DNA of 64,000 nucleotides from Paramarasmius palmivorus (GCA_037176845.1 JAYKXP010000074.1:124001-188000), one strand, 5' to 3'; numbered from the stretch's first letter, positions 23,389 through 35,844 are shown. Notes: generated from the letters alone by a model not told the origin. Made by a program: numbers and translations.

Positions 23389-26223
23389 AATGCAGTCATT
23401 TCATTTTGCCCTATGGAATCCATTTAACTTAATAGACGTGCCGCTTTCCCGTCATATTGCTATTTGGCATGTTAGGTCCCCTTATGCATGTTATTTTCCG
23501 ATTCTTTCGTTCATTTGCTTTTCCCATGTTGTTACAGTCCGCTTATTGGCAGTGCCTAGAATTGCACTCGTGGACCTCATAGAGACTGATTAATCTGCAT
23601 TTTGCTCATAATGGCCATCTCTTGTATTCATATAATATTTATACAGCCCGTAATATCTGTACTATGTAGCGCAAATATGTACAAGTAGCATCCTCTCAAG
23701 TTACATCAATCTGCCAATGCCAACGAAATGAAGTGGGTCCTGAATTTCTGGCTTCCACATGACAGTACAATACTAGTTTTCGTGCGACTTCGAAGTTCAA
23801 ACGTCCAAGCTTGGGTTGCGCGTGAGAAGCTCAGCTGACTCGTGGCGGGCACGTGGTGATTTTGATGTTCTTCTTCTACTCTTCTCTGCTCAATTCCGAC
23901 ACTCGCAACGCCTTAGACCCTCATCGCTATCTTCACCTTGCCACCGCAAAACTACCGCGAATGGATTCCTACTAACTATGGGTATCTTACGAAAATATCT
24001 CTAGGCAACATCCGACCTGTCTCGATGGTAAAAGGTACTTATTGTGAATCGTGTCTGTTGGCTTGCTTGACTCTAAGTCGCAGGAAAAAATTAGCAGGGT
24101 TTCTTTCAATTGGGAGGTCCCATATTTTGTGAAACGCCGTCGTATAGGCCCCTAAGTGCAGCTTTTAAATTACCTGCGTTGATGATGAGATATTCACCGA
24201 TTCAAAATACGCTTCGTTGCCATGCGTGCCCTCGAATGAGGTATCCAACCGACTTGCCAGTGAGTTCCTTTATGGTTTAATTGTGTCGTTAAGTTACTTT
24301 GCTTGCTCAAAGCTTGCTGAATACCCATTCCGTGTAGATTTGAGAGCCTTCAAGTTGGGCGTTTATCTATCCTCCGGCTTAATTCTAATTTTACGGCTAC
24401 TATGTAGCATTCGGCTAGCGAGTCGAACCACTCCGACTTTTTTGGTACACTAGCATGCGGATGATGCCTATCTTCTTCTATACGGGTGGTAGGACATCGC
24501 CGTCGACCTCGTGGCCTCGCATCCTTTTACCAAGTATTTTCAGGTCATGAATCTTTTTGTATCGTCAACATGGCGTTCGCCCTTGATCATCAATCTGTGA
24601 GTGGCGTACGTGCTGTTTATTCCACTATCCGCGACCAAGTGATATATGTGCTATTTGTTCTAGGCGAGGGGTGTACCTTCGTTTATCTTCATGTGGTCCC
24701 CACGTAAAAGGTCATACTCCAAAAGTTTCGACGATTCGGAGTCCATGTGAAGGTAAGTACTTTGTCCCTACACCAGAGCCGGCTACTGGACTTCTTAGAT
24801 ACGATCTCGTCTCTCCAAGGCGTAGTCTGTACGTTTGTGAAGTCTGGCCTCGTCTTATAATCTTTCTTTGAGCTTTGACCTATTTGGCACTTCAGGACGG
24901 CACTAACCCAAATATTACAGCACTAGCCTTGCGGCGCACGGTTCCTTCAGCTGAGTGTCATACTTCTTTGATATTCTTCTTTTGCCTTTATTTATCCAAA
25001 GGTTCTCTTTTCTTCCATAGATCTCGATACAGTTCAAATCTAGAAATCCGTGGTATAGGAAGACAATAGCGAGCCTCCAGATCCATCGTTGGGAACGGGA
25101 AACGGGACCGGCTATAGCAAAGCTCTCCCTGGGCAGAATATACAAGGGGCGATCTTCCCATCGCAGTCTCACTCTATCTGTGTGGACGGATCCTGCCACC
25201 GTGCTCATCTCTGCCCCGACTCGCCATCGTCTCGGACGGGTTTACCGTAGAAAGAACTGATTCTTTTGAGGACCTCGAGAAATCCAGTTGCTGTGCTACA
25301 TCATGGCAGCATGACCAGATTCCGTGTAAGTACTGGAAATATCTATGACGACTGCTATTTAATTCCAAGAGATATCGGGTTCGCACATAATGCATACAAC
25401 CCTTGAAAAATAGCATGACCATGGCCCATTACAGATAAATGGGCGTTTCCGGGTGTCAGCTGGTAAGTCGGCATCTATGCCCTCGAATAGTCTGAATCGA
25501 GCCCGGGGAGACTCAATCGGCTGAATTGATTTCATTTGGATTTCATAACGGCGGAATGGAGCCTAGAGCCCCATTTCTTTCCGCTAGGTATATTATCATA
25601 TCATATGTATAATGAACGCATTATGATAAGTAACAGACCTCTGGGTCGCGTCTCTATGGTAGAGTACGCACCTGTGGTTACCAGCCTTGGAACTCATATG
25701 TTGAACTTACCAAATTTGGATATTTTTCTGTGACAGGTCACACACGTCGTAGTGGGCGTGACACTGATAGATTCTGTTGGTTGCTATCCACTGCTACGCT
25801 TCATTTGGCTGCAACGACAAATGATCTGCTACACTCCAGCTGTTGCGCTTGCTTCATACCAGCTACTGTCAATATGATAGTTTCAGCTGCCACGGATTAC
25901 GCTTCACCGGCAATTATAGAGGAAGGATGGAAGCAAAATTTCGAAATTATGCGTCCTCGGCGAATGTTCATCTTAATAAATTGTTACCGATCGCCTTACG
26001 CAACGCATAAATCCTCACGCTTGCTTGGTTTCAATTTGCCCTGGTTGCGATATAGTCTCTCGGCCCTTGCTTCGGTTGCGATTACACATGTATGTTTGCG
26101 GACCCTACCCTGGCTATCTCATCACTTCTTTCTTTCCTTCCACCATCTATAGGTCCTAGATGTTTTGAGGCCGACATCTGGATCTTTTCTCTCTTTTGCT
26201 TTCTGTCCCGATTTCTCACTTGA
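23389..26223. other. 2.8-kb gene-free region upstream of the homeodomain gene
   Basis: No open frame here has motif support or splice continuity on either strand. The sequence is more AT-rich and contains several CT-rich stretches near its right end (for example around 26100-26200) that look like a basidiomycete 5' leader. It is the largest region of its kind inside the window and most simply reads as a long regulatory region or leader of the downstream transcription factor, or an unrecognised non-coding RNA. Confidence 0.4.
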
Positions 26224-27753
26224 ATGTCCAAATCCCGCTCTCGTTCTCCTACTCCACCAACTAATAACTCACCAACGAATCCTGCTCATTCTGCTTCACG
26301 ACAAGAGACACACGAAACATCCAACACCGAAGAACGCGCTCCGGAACCGTCTTTTCCCTTACCTTCCTCACACCGCGCCATCGCGAGTTCTTCGCGTATA
26401 CGACCCTTAGAAGAAGACGAATCTACACCTGCTCAACCAATGACGAAACGAATGCGTACCGGGTCTCCCATTCATGAGCGAAGAAGTGACCGCTCTAGCC
26501 CATCCTCAGATTCGCAAGGTGGCCTTGCAGATACAGAGGAGGTAGAACAAATACAATCTGCAGATAATACCAAGACACCACCGGCTGTACCCAAGAAGAA
26601 GAGAACGAGGACTCTAACTACCCCACACCAGTCGGCAGTCCTTCATGCACTACTTTCTCAGGTACGCCGATCTGCAAGTGTTCTATACTTGTCCCTGACT
26701 TTCAAGTTGTGTAGTCACGTTTCCCGACGACGGCTATGCGAGAAGAAGTGGGTCGTGCGATAGGACTCAGCGCACGGAAAGTACAGGTGAGCACCTCTTT
26801 ACTTTGTAAGTGTCTTCGGCGCTGATGGACTGGTATAGATCTGGTTTCAAGTATGTTTAGTTGGTACTATTACTTCAGTGCCTCTAATATCAATTTTACA
26901 GAATCAGCGCCAAAAAGCACGTCGCCCACGAAACCAGCCTGAAGCCACACTGTCACGGCCACCCCAGTATGGACCATTCCCCAGTGTCCAGGACACCGAC
27001 GTAGTAAATCTGTATCCTCGGCCCCAAAACATAGGGCGATCGGATATGGGGGTTACGGCATTTACAGACTCGGAACGCGATGATCGACGGAGATACGAGC
27101 CTTTACCAACCCATTCCGTGCCACCATCTCGTCTGCTCGGACCTGGGGTGCCAGGATATAGTTCTCAGGTTGAAGGAAGGGTGTCCCCGGAGATGTCTCC
27201 TGTTGCTGGACCTTCACACGCATCACGCCCCCTCCAATCCTATCGTCGATCCCTTAGTCCTCCAAGGCATTATCCGCTACAGGTACCCAACCCACCAGCA
27301 TATGCTGGTCGCAGCCGTGATCCATCACGCACACTTCCGCCCCTGACCTTTCCGTTCCCTGCTCGACACCCCATTTCATCGTCGATTCGGTCAGCCCCTG
27401 CCACTCTGCCACCGCCTCTTCCTTTCCAACATCGTTCGCTTTCTCCGGAGGTATTGGCACATGCGGGATCGTCTACAGCCATCCCACCACCATTCACTTT
27501 GCAGCCACAACCCCAGTGGGACGATCCTGTATTCACGTCGGTTCCCAGAACCGGGACCTCTACATGGTCACAATCTAGCACTCTTCGCGGAGAATCTATC
27601 TCACCATCGACCTCACGCATAGGACCAATACAGGAAGAGCCTCCCTCTGTGTCCGACTCTCCCCCAGCCACTCGTGGTGGACGTTATGACCCTGTCCGTG
27701 GGTCTATTGTACCCTACCAGTCCCCAGAGTCTCCAAAGTCTACCGATCCCTAA
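26224..27753 (+). CDS. Homeodomain transcription factor
   Basis: Four exons (26224-26661, 26715-26786, 26839-26850, 26902-27753) give 457 aa. The homeodomain spans about residues 127-187: it begins KKKRTRTLTTPHQSAVLH, continues SRFPTTAMREEVGRAIGLS, and ends with recognition helix 3, KVQIWFQNQRQKARR, including the invariant W, F, N and R. It has the ordinary 60-residue length, so it is not a TALE type and not a typical mating-type HD1 protein. Exon 3 is only 12 nt and encodes IWFQ alone. The N-terminus is Ser/Thr/Pro-rich with a KRMR basic cluster; the C-terminal 270 residues are Pro/Ser-rich, as in activation domains. Related agaricomycete homeobox genes (hom1/hom2 of Schizophyllum) regulate fruiting, but I cannot assign orthology. 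Confidence 0.92.
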
Positions 27754-28213
27754 AACAAGCATCGAGCTCACTCGACTGCTCTCTAACTGCTGACGCTCAT
27801 TCTAACGTTTCTCACGCACAATTAACGTCGTCGACGAACTGCCTTCGTTCATTAATTTTGCATATTGCCTCATATGCACTTTCCTTTTGTATTACTCTAA
27901 CATCCACTCATTTATAATTTCCATTCCCCTATATCACTCTCCAGAACCTAATTCTTTGGTGTACTTCTCACACCCAATGTGCTCTCCTTACTCTATTCGT
28001 TTTCTCTCGTGATCCTATCGATTACTTCTGTTGTATGTATTCTGATAGCCTCAAATGTCTTCTTAGCATATTTGGATTCTGTCGAACTCGATATAATAGG
28101 ATTGAATAATGTATCTACTATATATTGTGGAATCTCTTTCATCTCTCGGCGGAGAACTCATGGTTGTAAATAGGAATCAATAAAACTTTCAATCCATTCG
28201 TTTGTGGACATAT
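27754..28213. other. Convergent intergenic region, no gene
   Basis: This holds the 3' flanks of the homeodomain gene and of the RING-protein gene. It is AT-rich, and a 64-codon hydrophobic frame (27979-28173) has no support. Confidence 0.4.
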
Positions 28214-30985
28214 CTACGTATTACTCCCACTAGATGCCATACTACTCCGTTTCTCGGAAGCAAGTCGAGCTCGTAAATGGGCACGCATTCGTAGTCTTGC
28301 CTCCATCTCCTTGGGATCGCCAGTAGGAAGAGTGTCATGAACTGCGTTCGTAACAGACGAGGCGATTTCCGCTCCGTTGCTATCGTCATGTCCATCGTGA
28401 CCATCGTGACCATCTTGGATCTTCCTCTTCTCTTTCTCGAGTCGCTGAAGTAACTTGATTCGCGAGTCGGGCATACCGGTATCGGTGACCAACCCGTTGC
28501 TATACCCGAGACTGATATCCGACGTCGTTTTCGACCGCTCCGAACCCGCATCGGGGTCGGCGGGAAGTGTGTTGTGTTTCCTGTCGGGCACAGTGTAAGT
28601 TCGCTGAATATGGGCCTGCTTTCGAACGATGGAATCCTTGTCCTGGGAAGTAAGAGGAGTACTGCGGAGCTCTTCTGGATATTGCGTTGGGTGGGCGTGT
28701 GTAAAAGTGCCTTCATCAGGTTTAGACGATGTCGAGGTATCAATAGCGACCATTGATGAAGTGGAAGGGGATAACGTAGAGGACAAAAGATTCGATGGCG
28801 GCCTGGACTTTGACTCCAATTTTTCGTTTATTTCCATCAAGGTTTCGTTTTCCGAGTGAATTGTTTCTGGGGTGGTTTGACCCGGCGTAGTATTCACATC
28901 GTGATGCTCGGGGCTACCGACACCCGTGTAAACGTCCGATAATCGGGATAACAATGATGGTTTCTCAGAGCCAACTGAGGCATCTACGCTGAGAGGTGGT
29001 TGTGGTGTATGTGAGAACGGTTGGGGACGGAAGGTTGCTGGCTTCGATGTCGCGCTCTGGTGTGTCCACGAACTTGAAGCCAAGTGTGCCTGCACAGATT
29101 GTAGGAGATTGCGATTCCGCATCTTCGGTGCACTCCTTGAACCCCGAGTATCCCCCTTTGACGTCGAGTCAACATGGATCGTACGGCTAATGGCATCAGA
29201 TTCAGAGTTCCCCGTAACCATCCCGTTCGACGTATCATCAGGCTTTCCATCCATTTCGGAGAACCCTCTGTCATAGTGATCCGCTTCAACCTCCCTGTCA
29301 ACGGCCATTGAGCGACTTTCACCAAGACTGCGGCTAGAACCTGGCCTCCCAAAGTCCTCTGACGCCAAGTCGGTGGTCTCGGGATGTGGTTGTCGTCGAC
29401 CGTGGTAGTCCCTGTCATCGTCTGTCCGCTGCTTGCCCTTGCCCTTGCCCTTGATGACATACGGCTCATCGGTACGGTCGTGGTTCTTGTGCCTTTCCAT
29501 GCTCACGTCACGTTCGACCACTCTAGATCCATTTCCACGTCTGTCACGACTTGTATCTTTTCGCTCTCTTTTCTTTTGAGAGCTACGTCCAACTTCTAGT
29601 TCATCGCGCTCTGGCAAGTAACGTCTGCCTGAAGGTGACCAAGAAGGTGATCGGGACCCTGACCCCCGACCACCACGACGATCCCGTGAACGCGATGAAG
29701 ACCTGCGGGGTCTACTTGAATAAGGTGATCTTGAACGAGAACGGGAAGGTGAGGATTGCCGCCAGCGACTACGACTCTCGTTTCGCCTTTCCTGGGGTGG
29801 TGGCGACGCTCGAGGGTTTTCATACTGCAAGTGCGAATCATTCAATACCTGTCAATGTCGACTGCGGTAATGAGCAACGCTTACCTGGACGACACTGTCA
29901 TAGACGAATAGATCCCTGTAGGGTGATCGAACATACGAATATACCTCTAAACGAAATGAAAGTTTAATAAGTTGAAGCACCCGAAATGATGAAACAAAAC
30001 GGACTCGCCATGTGCGAAGTGTTCTGCGTTAATGTGTCGCCTCCCTTCCACGTACGGTGCGTCCATATCGAGGAATTCGGCCAAGAGCTTGACTGCCGAC
30101 TCGCTGCGGATGTCGATCGCCTTCATCAAGGAAATCACGAAGGTGGTCAGGAACTATATGAGTTCACGTGTTTAGCATGTTTGGATATAGGACGAGAAAA
30201 ATGCTCACCTCGACATCTAGATCAGGCCAAACAAGTAGCTCTCGACGCAGAAAAATTGTGGTACGTGATATGAGTTCTGGATTTGCAGCAAAATGTGTTG
30301 GTGTAGGATACGGCCGATATCGAGTGAAGCTGTTGGACGCGATATGCTATATGTTGGGTGGATATCACGTCAGTACCTGAGAAATGGAAATGAAAACAGC
30401 TATAGGCTTTTGTAGCAAGTAAGATTAAACGTACTTTGGCATATAAATCATGTTTATAGACCCATTTCCTCTTTGCGACGGCCTGATCAAACCTGTCCGC
30501 CTCTTCCCTTTCTTCCCGTTCACGTCTGCTCCTCTCTCTGACCTCTCGAGGTATTCGCCTTCTATTCCTGGCAGGTGCTGGTCGTGAACGCAGCGGTAAC
30601 ATAGGGGGCGGTGAAGAACGAAGAGGTGTAAGATAATGTTTCTGGTAGTCATATCTGGACCTAATGTTGTGAATGACATACTCTCCAATCGACTGGGAGC
30701 AAAGTGGACAACGTCTTGATTGTTCTGGCGGCAAATGAGTTCAAGGTCACCATACAGATATGTTTACGCACCAGTCCATATTAATAAACAATCGAAGCAG
30801 AATTCATGCGAGCATATTGGCACGACCGTGCGATCTAGGATTCCCTGCAAGCAAATACTGCAATGCTCTTCATCTAAGTCCTCTGGCACTTCTTCTTCGA
30901 TGAGGTCTTCTTTGATTTGAAGCTCTGGAGATCTTGAATCAAGTCGAATTCGTTTAGGTGAGGGAGATCGTGACTTTGAGCCCAT
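28214..30985 (-). CDS. Topors-like RING-type E3 ubiquitin ligase
   Basis: Six exons (30985-30772, 30724-30435, 30346-30209, 30153-30001, 29944-29885, 29824-28214) give 821 aa. After a short basic-acidic leader comes a C3HC4 RING: HCSICLQGILDRTVVPICSH, EFCFDCLLIW, RRCPLCSQ, then IHNIRSRYDY. RING followed directly by 'IxHxIRxxxDY' is the arrangement of animal Topors and viral ICP0-type ligases. A conserved segment follows (RRELLVWPDLDVE, AEFLDMDAPYVEGRRHINAE, SPYRDLFVYDSVVQYENP). The remaining 530 residues are disordered with an RS-rich stretch (RSRSRSPYSS), KGKGKGK and a C-terminal helix RLRMRAHLRARLASEKR. It likely acts in the nucleus. Intron 4 has a weak donor (GTTTTG) chosen to keep frame. 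The last intron could use an acceptor 24 nt upstream. Confidence 0.85.
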
Positions 30986-31479
30986 GTAGTGAAATTTGCT
31001 GGCAAGTGTTAGCCTCATTTTCGACTCTACATTGAATCCGTTCCTGACCCACCAGATACGACCGACTTCAGAATTTATCTTCCAGCAGCCTTTGGATGTA
31101 TTCTGGGCGAGGTCAAGGACCTCTGCAGGCTCTGAGCTGTGAGCGGCTAGATGATGGGAGAAGACAAGTTGCAAGCCTCGAGTCAAAGCCCGGAGACCGG
31201 CAAAAAGTAGTACGCTTCTTTCCTTTCTCTTCATCTTCCTAGGGTTCGGTCCTGCTCTTGGTCTCTCTTGCAGTATACTCGAATTAGACATTCCCGAGAC
31301 CCCATGCCCGAAACCTTGGTCAGAATGATATTACTGCTGACTGAACTGGGAATCGGCTGACTGAGCAAGAACAACGAAATGACGCATTTCTTGTGAGCTA
31401 TGGTGAGCATTTTCTTCACTTTTAAACCTTTGTATTACTCTCGAGCTAATCATTTTCTTTCAGATTCAAGTCTCTAACC
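30986..31479. other. Divergent promoter region
   Basis: It lies between the RING-protein start (minus) and the dehydrogenase start (plus). The RING reading frame stays open upstream to 31291, but those residues are unlike the family's N-terminus, so I treat them as leader. Confidence 0.4.
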
Positions 31480-32621
31480 ATGTCAGTCAAACCAGTCATC
31501 GTCATTGCCGGTGAGCACGATTGAAACGAAGGTTTTCTCAGCACTGAAATAGCACCTAGGACTTGGAGTTGGAGGAGGCACAGGAGGAGCATCGGCGTAT
31601 GTTCCCACTGCTGATCGTCTCCGCCATTTCTGACGTCAACTTCTCCACTAGTCGCGCTTTTGCGCAGGAAGGATATAGTGTTGCTCTCATCGCTCGAAAT
31701 GCCGATGCACTCAAGGCTTTTGAAAATGATCTCAAGGGCTCTGCCAGTGGCGTCGAGGTACGTTACTGGGAAGTCATAGCCTTGACAGCTCGAATACATT
31801 TATTTAGGTCGCATCCTTCCCGATCTCTTCTTATTCCGCCTCGGAGGTAGCAGCTGCATTCAGCAAAATCCGATCCCACTACGCCAAGCCTTCCTACGCA
31901 ATTCGTGCTGCTGTTTTCAACGCAGGACACGGTGTATGGAAACCCTTCCTTGATATCACCTCAGAAGATGTGCAGGCGGTCACTCAATCCAACATCGAGG
32001 GTTCATTTGCATTCTCGCGTGAAGTCCTCTTGGAATTCAAGGAAAACCCGATCGACGAGACTACAGGCAAACGAGGAGTTTTAATCTTCACTGGTGCCAC
32101 GGCCTCTATTAGGGGTAACGTCACTACGAGTGCATTTGCTGCTGGAAAGCATGCTCTTAGAGCGCTCTCTCAGAGTTTGGCGAAAGAATTTGGAAAACAG
32201 AATATTCACGTGCGTGTATGGTTTTGCCCGGTTGCATGCATGTTCTTAACTCGCTAAGTATAGGTTGCCCATGTACGTCAATAACCTTGCGGTCCCTGAC
32301 TACTACAACATCCTCTCTTTTGTAGGCCATCATCGACGGCAGTATCCTGACACCTCGAAGCAAAGAGTATAGAAATAATGCAGAATGGGAAAATAATGAA
32401 GATGTCAGGCTGAATGCTGACAGTATCGCCAACGTGAGTTTCAAGCCTCTAGACTATTTGCCCTTGCTCAGTCCTTACTCCTAATATCAGGCGTACGTTT
32501 ACTTGGCGAAGCAGGATAGATCGTCGTGGACCTGGGAGTTGGATCGTAAGTCTTAATAATGAATCTCCTCCTTTACATCCTCATTCTTGGTCTAGTTCGC
32601 CCTGCTCACGAGAAGTGGTGA
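31480..32621 (+). CDS. Short-chain dehydrogenase/reductase
   Basis: Eight exons (31480-31510, 31560-31596, 31652-31757, 31808-32209, 32264-32272, 32326-32433, 32491-32545, 32596-32621) give 257 aa. The N-terminal Rossmann segment VIVIAGLGVGGGTGGASA carries a glycine-rich cofactor loop that departs from the classical TGxxxGIG, then SVALIARNADAL with the Arg that commonly favours NADP. AAVFNAGHGVWKPFLD contains the NAG motif. The catalytic region GATASIRG...FAAGKHALRALSQSLAKE lacks the usual Tyr of YxxxK: the position reads FAAGK, with Phe in place of Tyr and Lys kept. The exon of 9 nt (32264-32272) encodes VAH. The substrate is unknown, and the missing Tyr suggests altered catalysis or a divergent subfamily. 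Confidence 0.87.
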
Positions 32622-33666
32622 TTCCTGTGATCGAGATGCTACTCAATTGACTGCCAAAGGCCTTTGAAATTGTCATTGTACAGTAAAGTATAGGTATACG
32701 ATGATCCATGAAGTATAAAGCTGTTATGCACGGAGTATGTACAGGCTCTGAGGCACACGTGTCACGGACATCTCTGAGTGTCAATGAATGTCACATGTCA
32801 TCGATCATTGGTAGCCCTCGGTAGCCGCCCATCCGAGTCGTATAACCCTAACCACACAATCGCACTACCGTTTACCGCTCCCATTCGTCTTTTCTTCAAA
32901 CCAGTGACTGAAATCATCGCAAAAGTGCGCTACAATATGACCTTGGACATGCTAAATACACACAGTTCTAGCATGTGCGACAGATCCCAACCTTCAAGTG
33001 GAGCCGGGAAAACTTTTTTTTTTTTGCAAAAGTTGGCTGTGCCTGTCGCTCACCTGTCGCGCCCACTTCTGTATCCCTAACACCCTGGTGACATGGTTCA
33101 GGCGAAACATAAACGTCCATGACGCTCGATACCATTCAAGGTTTCCAGATCAGGGCACGGGCTCCCGGTATAGACGAGTAAACTACCTTGCCGGTGCGTG
33201 TAATGGTATAGCTCATTGAAACAGTCAACTGATGTCCTTGACTAGTAGATGAGCCCGCAGAGGAGGCCAACGTTTGTCGCGGCTACTAATCTCAACAAAG
33301 GTGGCAGGCATATGTGGACAGTTCGCATCAGTGTAAGAGTCGGTTTTGACGTGTTGAAGAAGTTGTCCTGATTCATCTCCAAAAGGCAAGGATTACCGAT
33401 TTCACTCTATTTCACTGCCGTCGATCCTGAAGAACAAGGGTTCAGTCATACATTCATCAAGGAACAGAGCAAATTGCAATGCCGCCCATTCGAGGGGAGG
33501 CGACGTCTACCCTCGTCTACCCAAAGGTAGCGATCCGATAGCCTTGGCATTCCAAGATAAAAAGGCTCTCTCCTTAACAACATGCCTCATTCGTCCCCTT
33601 TGCCGGTGTCCGAACAACCACCAACCTTTCCTTCCTCTCAGCGTCCCCGTGGTTATCCTTTACGAA
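32622..33666. other. Intergenic region, no gene
   Basis: About 1 kb between the dehydrogenase and the first CFEM-like gene. It contains a T-rich tract at about 33010-33025 and CT-rich sequence just before 33667, as expected of a promoter and leader. No coding support was found. Confidence 0.4.
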
Positions 33667-34510
33667 ATGGCCAAAAGCTCTGCTCTCTTTTTCGCTATCG
33701 CTGTGGTCGGGTCAAGTACGTTCTATTCACAGAGCCATCCGGGTATTGTGTTCATTCTAGTGGTTTTCATCCAGCATCTGCCAGCTTCGTCGCAAGGAAT
33801 CCTCTTGCCTCTCTCGCTGCACGTCAATCATCAGGTTTTGATCCTTCCGTCATCCCTACTCAGTGTCAAAGTCAATGTGCTGCCATTGTGAGCGACATCC
33901 AGGTGAATACATTAGCTCCTACCTTTACTATCAAATCGTAATCCGTCTTGTCAGGGATGCGAGACCTCATCTAACACTCTATGTGGTTGCACAACGAGCA
34001 ATGCTGCCAACATGCGCCAGTGCTTCGCGTGCTTCATCGACATCGCTCCAACCGTCCAGTCTCAGATTCAAAGCACCTATGATGGTTCGTTCTAGCGGTG
34101 TATATCATGCACTCGTTTACCAACCACCTATCCTTTACTTAGATTATGTTCGTTCTTGCAACTCGATCGGTGGAAATATTCCCAGTGGATCCATTGGCGG
34201 AGGTTCCGTCTCTGTAACCGGTGGTGCCTCTGGTACCTCGGAAGGGATTCCAACTTCGCGGAGTGTTACTGGTATTACTTCCCGACCAACTTCGACATCG
34301 GTCACCTCCGGAGACGATGAGGATGATGCCTTCTCCTCAAACACACCTACCCGCACTCGAACTACCGTCAGCGGCGAGCAAACTGGGGTGACAAACGGCG
34401 ACGCTCCCAACAGTAATGCTCCAGGTGGTGGCGGTAATGGTGCTGTCAATGTTCGCGGAAATTGGGCGCTCGTTTCGGGTGTTTGTGCGGCGTTGTTCTT
34501 CTTTCTCTGA
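33667..34510 (+). CDS. CFEM-like 8-cysteine GPI-anchored wall protein (copy 1)
   Basis: Four exons (33667-33710, 33761-33902, 33955-34084, 34143-34510) give 227 aa. The start MAKSSALFFAIAVVG is a signal peptide. The next about 100 residues hold eight cysteines in the order C-x3-C-x9-C-x7-C-x-C-x10-C-x2-C-x20-C (TQCQSQC, GCETSSNTLCGC, QCFACF, RSCNS). This resembles the CFEM pattern of fungal surface proteins, where C-x3-C opens and C-x-C sits mid-domain. A Ser/Thr/Gly-rich stalk follows, and a hydrophobic end (LVSGVCAALFFFL) suits GPI-anchor attachment. CFEM proteins bind heme or act in adhesion and signalling in other fungi; no role is shown here. Intron 1 is my least certain join. A paralog lies 320 bp downstream. 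Confidence 0.78.
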
Positions 34511-34829
34511 AACCTTACGGCTATGGTTATCTTAAGAACACTCAATATTGGACACTTGATGTGTAGCATTGGAATAATGACCACATATCTTTACTCATGA
34601 CTTGTTGCGAGGGCTTCTACAGAACCGACATCCCCGTTCGGCTGATGATTGCCGTACTTTCCATTCACGCTGTCTTTCACTTCAACTGGGAACATCAGAC
34701 TGTTTTCGGTGAACTTCTATTTCTTGATTCTCAGAAATACCGAATGTGACGGGAAGGATGTGATGCGTGTTGCTCTTCCCCACCACACCTTCATTGACAA
34801 AGCCTATCTTCCGAGTAGCCCGCCTCAAA

Positions 34830-35806
34830 ATGAAGGCTTTTGTCCTCGTGGTGCTCTTTGCAATCTCCTTTATGACAGGTGAGTTTGTTAGTTTCTCAGT
34901 CCCTTGAATGTACCTTGGTTCATGACGGATCTTTTTACACTACCTGCTTTTGCATTGGATCTGACTTTCTCTTTCTAGTTGAGATTCGGGGTTCATTATT
35001 CCGGAAGCAATCTGGAACTGGTGGCGCGGGTATGGAACTACCAAGCAACATCCCATCGTCATGCCGGGGAGTTTGCAACATCATAATCAACACAATCAAT
35101 GTGAGTGACACTATCAATGCTAGTACTACCACTAGTAGTACTAGTGGTTGTACGACCACCCGCGTTGATTCCTTGCTAAAATAATTGAACTCTATCTTCT
35201 ACCTTGGATACAGACCTGCGCAACATTCCAGTGCCTCTGTACCCCCGGAAACTCTAACAACCTCACGAGTTGTGTGGACTGTATCGTTGCAATTAAGCCT
35301 AATCAGACGGTCATCGAGGAGGCGCAGGGAATATTGAATCGTAAGTATCTACTACCTCCTTTCAATTTAACCTCTGCTGAACCTTACCGTCTATCAATTC
35401 AGAGTTTGGTGCAATCTGTAACGACGCGGGTAGTATACCCATTCCCACACAGACCGCCTCCGGTTTCAGTGGAGTTGTTGGCTCTCCTGGTATGTCCACT
35501 TCTGGGCTTAGCGGAGTCGACGGCTCTTCTAGCTTGGCCACCCAGTCAGTCACTGAAACAGTGGAATCCTCAGATACAGGTTCTTCGACGTCTGTACTTG
35601 GCAGCCAGACCACCATCACTTCAGTTTCTGCAACCGAGAGCCCGAGTTCGACAGGTTCAGAGTCCTCCGATGCAACAAGCGCAGGTACTGCCAGTGCCAG
35701 TGGTTCCAGCAGCAGTACGCCGGCAAATGGAGCCAAGTCCGAAACCACTTTGAATAAGCAGGGAATTGGAATCTTTGTGATCTTGATAGTGGTGATACTG
35801 GCTTGA
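34830..35806 (+). CDS. CFEM-like 8-cysteine GPI-anchored wall protein (copy 2)
   Basis: Four exons (34830-34878, 34979-35100, 35214-35340, 35403-35806) give 233 aa. It has the same layout as its upstream neighbour: signal peptide MKAFVLVVLFAISFMT, an 8-Cys module with spacing C-x3-C-x9-C-x4-C-x-C-x10-C-x2-C-x24-C (SSCRGVC, TCATFQCLC, SCVDC, AICND), a Ser/Thr-rich stalk, and a hydrophobic tail GIGIFVILIVVILA. The last two introns have the same phase as in copy 1, which supports tandem duplication. Overall identity is low, so the duplication is old or the proteins evolve fast. Intron 2 (113 nt) holds short ACTAGT palindromes. The 319 bp before this gene are empty promoter. Probably an outer-wall protein. 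Confidence 0.8.
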
Positions 35807-35844
35807 GTGAGAGCATGGTCATGTACTTTACACCTGGACAACGT

